Virus record (IMG/VR): IMGVR_UViG_3300046010_004921
Location: 1 to 58,102 of that record
Direction: 5' to 3' (one strand)
Origin: a virus
Length of the DNA stretch: 58,102 nucleotides
Below the pieces are notes generated by a model. The model was not told the origin of the DNA. It made no database searches and was given only the letters and a program-made list of their open reading frames with translations. The translations under genes were made by a program, and so were the position numbers. Every line of letters begins with the position of its first letter. Position 1 is the stretch's first letter. This document shows positions 55,416-58,102 of this stretch, one piece after another.

Positions 55416-56128
55416 CGCATGTCAAAAATACGAGCGGTTTCAAATTGATAGGCTTCTGCGCAGACAATCAGATTGTCTTGCTTGAAGACTTGCTCCTGAA
55501 CTTGTAGCGCCTGCAACTTGTCCTCGCGTTTGTATCCAGCCGCATGAAGGCCAATGATGTCTCGCGGAATATAAGGCACCTGCCCCCAGACTGAAGCCTT
55601 GTGATAGTAATTGAACTTCAATGGCACCAGATTCAAGCCAACCCCAAGCTCCTGCACGGCATAGTTCAGGTAGAACTGATCCGTCACATCCACAGGCTTC
55701 GGAAACTTCTTCCGCTGAACCTTGGCGTGAATCTGCCGAGCACGCTGGAACACCTTGCGATGCATCGGATTGCGCAGGTCGCAGATGAAGAAGCCGCTGT
55801 TGAAATAGCGCAGCTTGTCCAGCTTGTATAGTCCGCAGTCCGTGCTTGGAAACGCATGAGGATTGAAGACAGCGGAATCGTGGGTTGCATACCAATGCGG
55901 CGCATCCCATGCGTCAAACTTCACTGGACGAAGGAGCCAAAAATCCACATCGAAGAACACCACCCTCTGCTTTCCGCAATAACGGTCTAGCTCCATCTTG
56001 GCGGTAAATCCTTCAGCATCCTTGACGCGAATCACCTGCACGGGCAAGCCTGAGTGCTTTTTGAAGCGTTTAACGGCTTCTTTCTCAAGATGCTTATAGG
56101 ACGGCGTGACGACGGTGACTGCGATCAT
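55412..56128 (-). CDS. glycosyltransferase, GT8-like
   Basis: 238 residues from ATG 56128. The metal motif is DVD (60-62) within VVFFDVDFWLLRPV. Further marks are FNSGFFICDLR, DQFYLNYAVQELGVGLNLVP and GLHAAGYK, arranged as in family 8-type retaining enzymes. A TTG start nine bases upstream is weaker and rejected. It is preceded by a promoter (56137-56165) and is the first of three coupled genes. The acceptor is unknown; virion or cell-surface glycan is inferred. Confidence 0.8.
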   Translation of the reverse strand: MIAVTVVTPSYKHLEKEAVKRFKKHSGLPVQVIRVKDAEGFTAKMELDRYCGKQRVVFFDVDFWLLRPVKFDAWDAPHWYATHDSAVFNPHAFPSTDCGLYKLDKLRYFNSGFFICDLRNPMHRKVFQRARQIHAKVQRKKFPKPVDVTDQFYLNYAVQELGVGLNLVPLKFNYYHKASVWGQVPYIPRDIIGLHAAGYKREDKLQALQVQEQVFKQDNLIVCAEAYQFETARIFDMR

Positions 56129-56136
56129 GTCTGACA

Positions 56137-56165
56137 ACCTTACGGTTATCTTGCGAGCAAATCAA
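56137..56165 (-). promoter_or_regulatory. promoter TTGATT-17-TAAGGT, leaderless type
   Basis: On the minus strand, TTGATT (56165-56160) and TAAGGT (56142-56137) are 17 bases apart, with CCG before and TG after the -10. The ATG of the glycosyltransferase (56128) is eight bases beyond the -10. The -35 overlaps the stop of the previous small gene. Confidence 0.65.
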
Positions 56166-56341
56166 GCGGGAACGTATGTGAAGCTCTGAACAGTCACCCG
56201 CTTTGATGGCAGGGTGCCGATTACCGTGGTGTTTCCATCCCGGCTGACATCCACTCCAACGCCTGCATATCCCCACGTCCACGGGCGCATGGCAAACGGG
56301 CTGCTGGCAGGCTTGAAGTCTCCTTGGACAGTCGTAATCAT
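56162..56341 (-). CDS. small hypothetical virion-cluster protein
   Basis: 59 residues: MITTVQGDFKPASSPFAMRP, then WTWGYAGVGVDVSRDGNTTV and IGTLPSKRVTVQSFTYVPA. It is beta-rich. The ATG overlaps the upstream stop by 4 bases. It probably forms a partner of the 56338 protein. No family is recognised; its strand content fits a tail or decoration protein. Confidence 0.55.
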   Translation of the reverse strand: MITTVQGDFKPASSPFAMRPWTWGYAGVGVDVSRDGNTTVIGTLPSKRVTVQSFTYVPA

Positions 56342-57177
56342 CGGATGATGGCTTCTGGTGTCGGCGGCGGAAAGATTTGAACGGATTCACGCAGCCACAA
56401 GCCGTTGACCTGCTGCTGCCTGTCCTCGATGTAGAAATCAGCCCAATCGGTGAAATTCGTGGCAGGGAAAATCTGGCCGTTCAGCGACCTGTCCAGCGGA
56501 GGATTGATGATGCCAGCGCCATAGACAATTTGAGCACCCGGCACCAGTTCTCGGAATCTGGCCGTGTCATGCAGGCACCTCTCAAAATTGATATTCAGGC
56601 CGATGAAGTCCGCGTTGATGTCAGTCGGAACGGGTTGCTCATGCTCCAAGGCACCATCGGGCCAAGGGACTTCGGACAGGTATTGCCGAACGATGATCCT
56701 GCTGTTGTAGCTGACGGCAGGGCGGAACTTGTATTTTGGGATGTAGCGCGGCGTTGAGGTGACGCTGGTGCCGTTGTTGATATACTGCGCCACGGTGGAA
56801 CTAACAATGTAAAGGTCTTCCAGCACCGAGGGCCAAGTGTATTGTCGATTATCCCGATAGACAGAGAAGGGTGTATTGCGCTCGTCCGTAGTCCTTGCCT
56901 TACCAAAGAAGAACGTGACGTAATCCGCGCTGTTTTTCTCACATTTGAGATAGACGTAGTTGGCGAATCCGTCTGCCACACGCTCTTGATTTACGGCCCA
57001 CAGGAACTCGGCATAGGTGGTAGCCGTCCCGCCCGTTCTGAACGCCGTCTGAGCAGAAACAAGCGTGCTTCCGGGCTTCAGAAGCAGCCCCGTGTTGATC
57101 TTGCGGTCAGGAACCCGCACAGAGAAGCTGAACTCCTCTGGATTCGGCGTTGGGAGTATCTGGAAGTCGGAGGCCAT
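56338..57177 (-). CDS. virion-type hypothetical protein
   Basis: 279 residues (MASDFQILPTPNPEEFSFSV...). It is mixed beta with many Asn, Thr and Tyr and a conserved-looking segment ITTGLLLKPG-like (INTGLLLKPGSTLVSAQTAF). It has no enzyme motif or signal peptide. It starts at the base where the preceding gene's stop codon ends, and is coupled to the following small gene. A tail or baseplate role is inferred only from the surrounding virion cluster. Confidence 0.55.
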   Translation of the reverse strand: MASDFQILPTPNPEEFSFSVRVPDRKINTGLLLKPGSTLVSAQTAFRTGGTATTYAEFLWAVNQERVADGFANYVYLKCEKNSADYVTFFFGKARTTDERNTPFSVYRDNRQYTWPSVLEDLYIVSSTVAQYINNGTSVTSTPRYIPKYKFRPAVSYNSRIIVRQYLSEVPWPDGALEHEQPVPTDINADFIGLNINFERCLHDTARFRELVPGAQIVYGAGIINPPLDRSLNGQIFPATNFTDWADFYIEDRQQQVNGLWLRESVQIFPPPTPEAIIR

Positions 57178-57833
57178 TACTGAGTCGGGGCGTTGTCGGC
57201 GATAACATCACCCGCCTGATATTCGGCATAGAGGTAGCGAGGTGCGGCAGAGGCACCACGGTCAAAAATCCAGAATGTGCGGTTTACAAGGGTCTGGCGG
57301 AGGGGGTAATGAGCCTCATCATCAGAATCAGCAGAAAATGTGGGGGTTAGCTTAGCGCCTCCAGCGGTGGCGGCTACCTCGGCGTCAATAATTTGACCGG
57401 GGGTTGTCAGGCTAAACGGCCCATAACTTCCACTTGTGCCAGAGACAGAGCTTTGAAAAACGTCCCTAAACTCGCTAGACCACACACGGAACTGAGGATT
57501 GACCACGATAGCCGAGCCAGCCGTGATATTGCTGCCGAGGGCGATTGCCGTGCCACCTTCCGTCGTGGCCAGCTTGCAGGTCGCCCCGCTGGAATTGACG
57601 GCGAAATAGGCTACCCCGGTAGAAAGGCTGGAACCGCCCGTCAGGCTGGTGAAAATCACCTGCATCCCGTCTGCCATCGTGGAACCCGTGATGGTGACTA
57701 CTCCGGTAGCAGAAACGCCCGTGACAGCCGCGTAAGCCGTTCTCAATCCTGAGAGAACAACTTCGGTGACGGCTGAGTATTTGACGGAACGGGGATTGGC
57801 TGTTCGCCGAATGAGATAAACGTCTTGCGCCAT
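57177..57833 (-). CDS. beta-rich appendage-type protein
   Basis: 218 residues from ATG 57833 (MAQDVYLIRRTANPRSVKYS...). Residues about 35-115 contain a repeated-type phage appendage or Ig-like pattern: TVTIT-like strands, ADGMQVIFTSLTGGSSLSTG then VAYFAVNSSGATCKLATTEG. The C-terminal part is Ser/Ala-rich. An upstream ATG (57878) adds 15 residues without resemblance, so it is rejected. Such domains occur in tail fibres and decoration proteins. It is the first gene after the terminator. Confidence 0.6.
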   Translation of the reverse strand: MAQDVYLIRRTANPRSVKYSAVTEVVLSGLRTAYAAVTGVSATGVVTITGSTMADGMQVIFTSLTGGSSLSTGVAYFAVNSSGATCKLATTEGGTAIALGSNITAGSAIVVNPQFRVWSSEFRDVFQSSVSGTSGSYGPFSLTTPGQIIDAEVAATAGGAKLTPTFSADSDDEAHYPLRQTLVNRTFWIFDRGASAAPRYLYAEYQAGDVIADNAPTQ

Positions 57834-57952
57834 AAAATTTGGGTTTGCTGAGAATATCACTTGCAAGGGCGGGCGCAAGGGAATAAGCTTGGTTCAGCTT
57901 GAAAGAGCTGTGCTTCGGGTGAGACTGGAGCAATCCAAGAAATCCGAAGCAG

Positions 57953-57996
57953 AAAAGCCCGAATTTCCGTTTCTCACCCCGGAGTTCGGGCTTTTT
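57953..57996 (-). terminator. terminator at the end of the gene entering from the right edge
   Basis: AAAGCCCGAA (57954-57963) pairs perfectly with TTCGGGCTTT (57985-57994), with runs of A and T at both ends, so it could stop transcription in both directions. The loop contains the TGA stop of the gene at 57974-58102. It lies between that gene and the 57833 start. Confidence 0.7.
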
Positions 57997-58102
57997 CATG
58001 CTCCTGAACCATCTGTCCACCGGAAACGCTGAGATAAGTTCTTGAGCCAAAGCAGGCCAGCCCTGCATCTTTCCAAGCATTAAATAGCTTGGCGTGTAGT
58101 CC
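57974..58102 (-). CDS. 3' end of a gene continuing beyond the right edge
   Basis: 42 codons from base 58102 to the TGA at 57974, reading HAKLFNAWKDAGLACFGSRT then YLSVSGGQMVQEHEKARTPG. The frame is the only one with a stop before the terminator stem ends. It may be the C-terminus of the PAS protein from the left edge if the map is circular, but a direct join of the two ends would shift the frame, so this cannot be decided. Confidence 0.45.
   Translation of the reverse strand, partial: GLHAKLFNAWKDAGLACFGSRTYLSVSGGQMVQEHEKARTPG

Noticed and set aside
57475-58080. Long minus-strand frame across the right-end terminator
   Set aside because: It runs through a clear terminator and the start of the 57177-57833 gene; the shorter frame ending at 57974 is preferred.

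Overview
The window looks like an essentially complete genome of a tailed double-stranded DNA bacteriophage (Caudoviricetes). It encodes a large terminase, portal, scaffold-like protein, probable major capsid protein, tail-fibre-like proteins, a DnaB-type helicase, a phage recombination cassette, and tightly packed small genes joined by ATGA overlaps. The portal and a giant virion-type protein, without a recognisable tape measure, suggest a podovirus-like particle, but this is inference. No ribosomal or metabolic bacterial genes are present, and the host cannot be fixed from the sequence. I found no integrase, DNA polymerase, RNA polymerase or certain endolysin.

Layout. 1-5.0 kb (minus strand): PAS-domain protein (cut by the window edge), small virion-type genes, a beta-rich fibre and a related short protein, the probable capsid protein and an HNH endonuclease. 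5.1-15.5 kb (plus): a Dps-like ferritin with an intact ferroxidase signature, a small basic protein, tRNA-Trp, an HTH protein, a three-domain glycosyltransferase, a second glycosyltransferase, portal, scaffold and terminase large subunit. 15.5-20.4 kb (minus): a six-gene cluster headed by a promoter and paired palindromic operators, two zinc-ribbon/homing-type genes and a terminase-small-subunit-like gene. 20.4-26.3 kb (plus): about twenty very small genes separated by strong hairpins, interrupted by a minus-strand HNH gene. 26.3-37.4 kb (plus): a candidate structured RNA, HNH gene, recombination module (conserved partner, PD-(D/E)XK exonuclease, SSB-like, RuvC-like), MazG, pentapeptide protein, replication module (wHTH-T5orf172, initiator-like, DnaB) and a DNA methyltransferase. 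37.5-53.7 kb (plus): late structural genes, ending in one 3809-residue polyvalent protein with zincin and ADP-ribosyltransferase-like regions. 53.7-58.1 kb (minus): zinc-ribbon protein, two glycosyltransferases and virion-type proteins, ending with a terminator and the 3' part of a gene entering from the right edge. Both window ends carry minus-strand coding sequence, which fits a circularly permuted map.

How it works together. DNA replication probably relies on the host polymerase, recruited through the initiator-like protein and DnaB. The exonuclease, annealing-associated, SSB-like and RuvC-like genes form a recombination cassette. Packaging uses the terminase and portal. The giant protein has the composition of virion-delivered polyvalent effector proteins. 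Glycosyltransferases (four genes, at least six catalytic regions) suggest heavy modification of virion, DNA or host surface sugars. A recurring promoter, TTGnnn-17 bp-TA(A/G)(G/A)(A/G)T, usually lies 5-9 bases before an ATG and implies leaderless or nearly leaderless transcripts at several operon heads.
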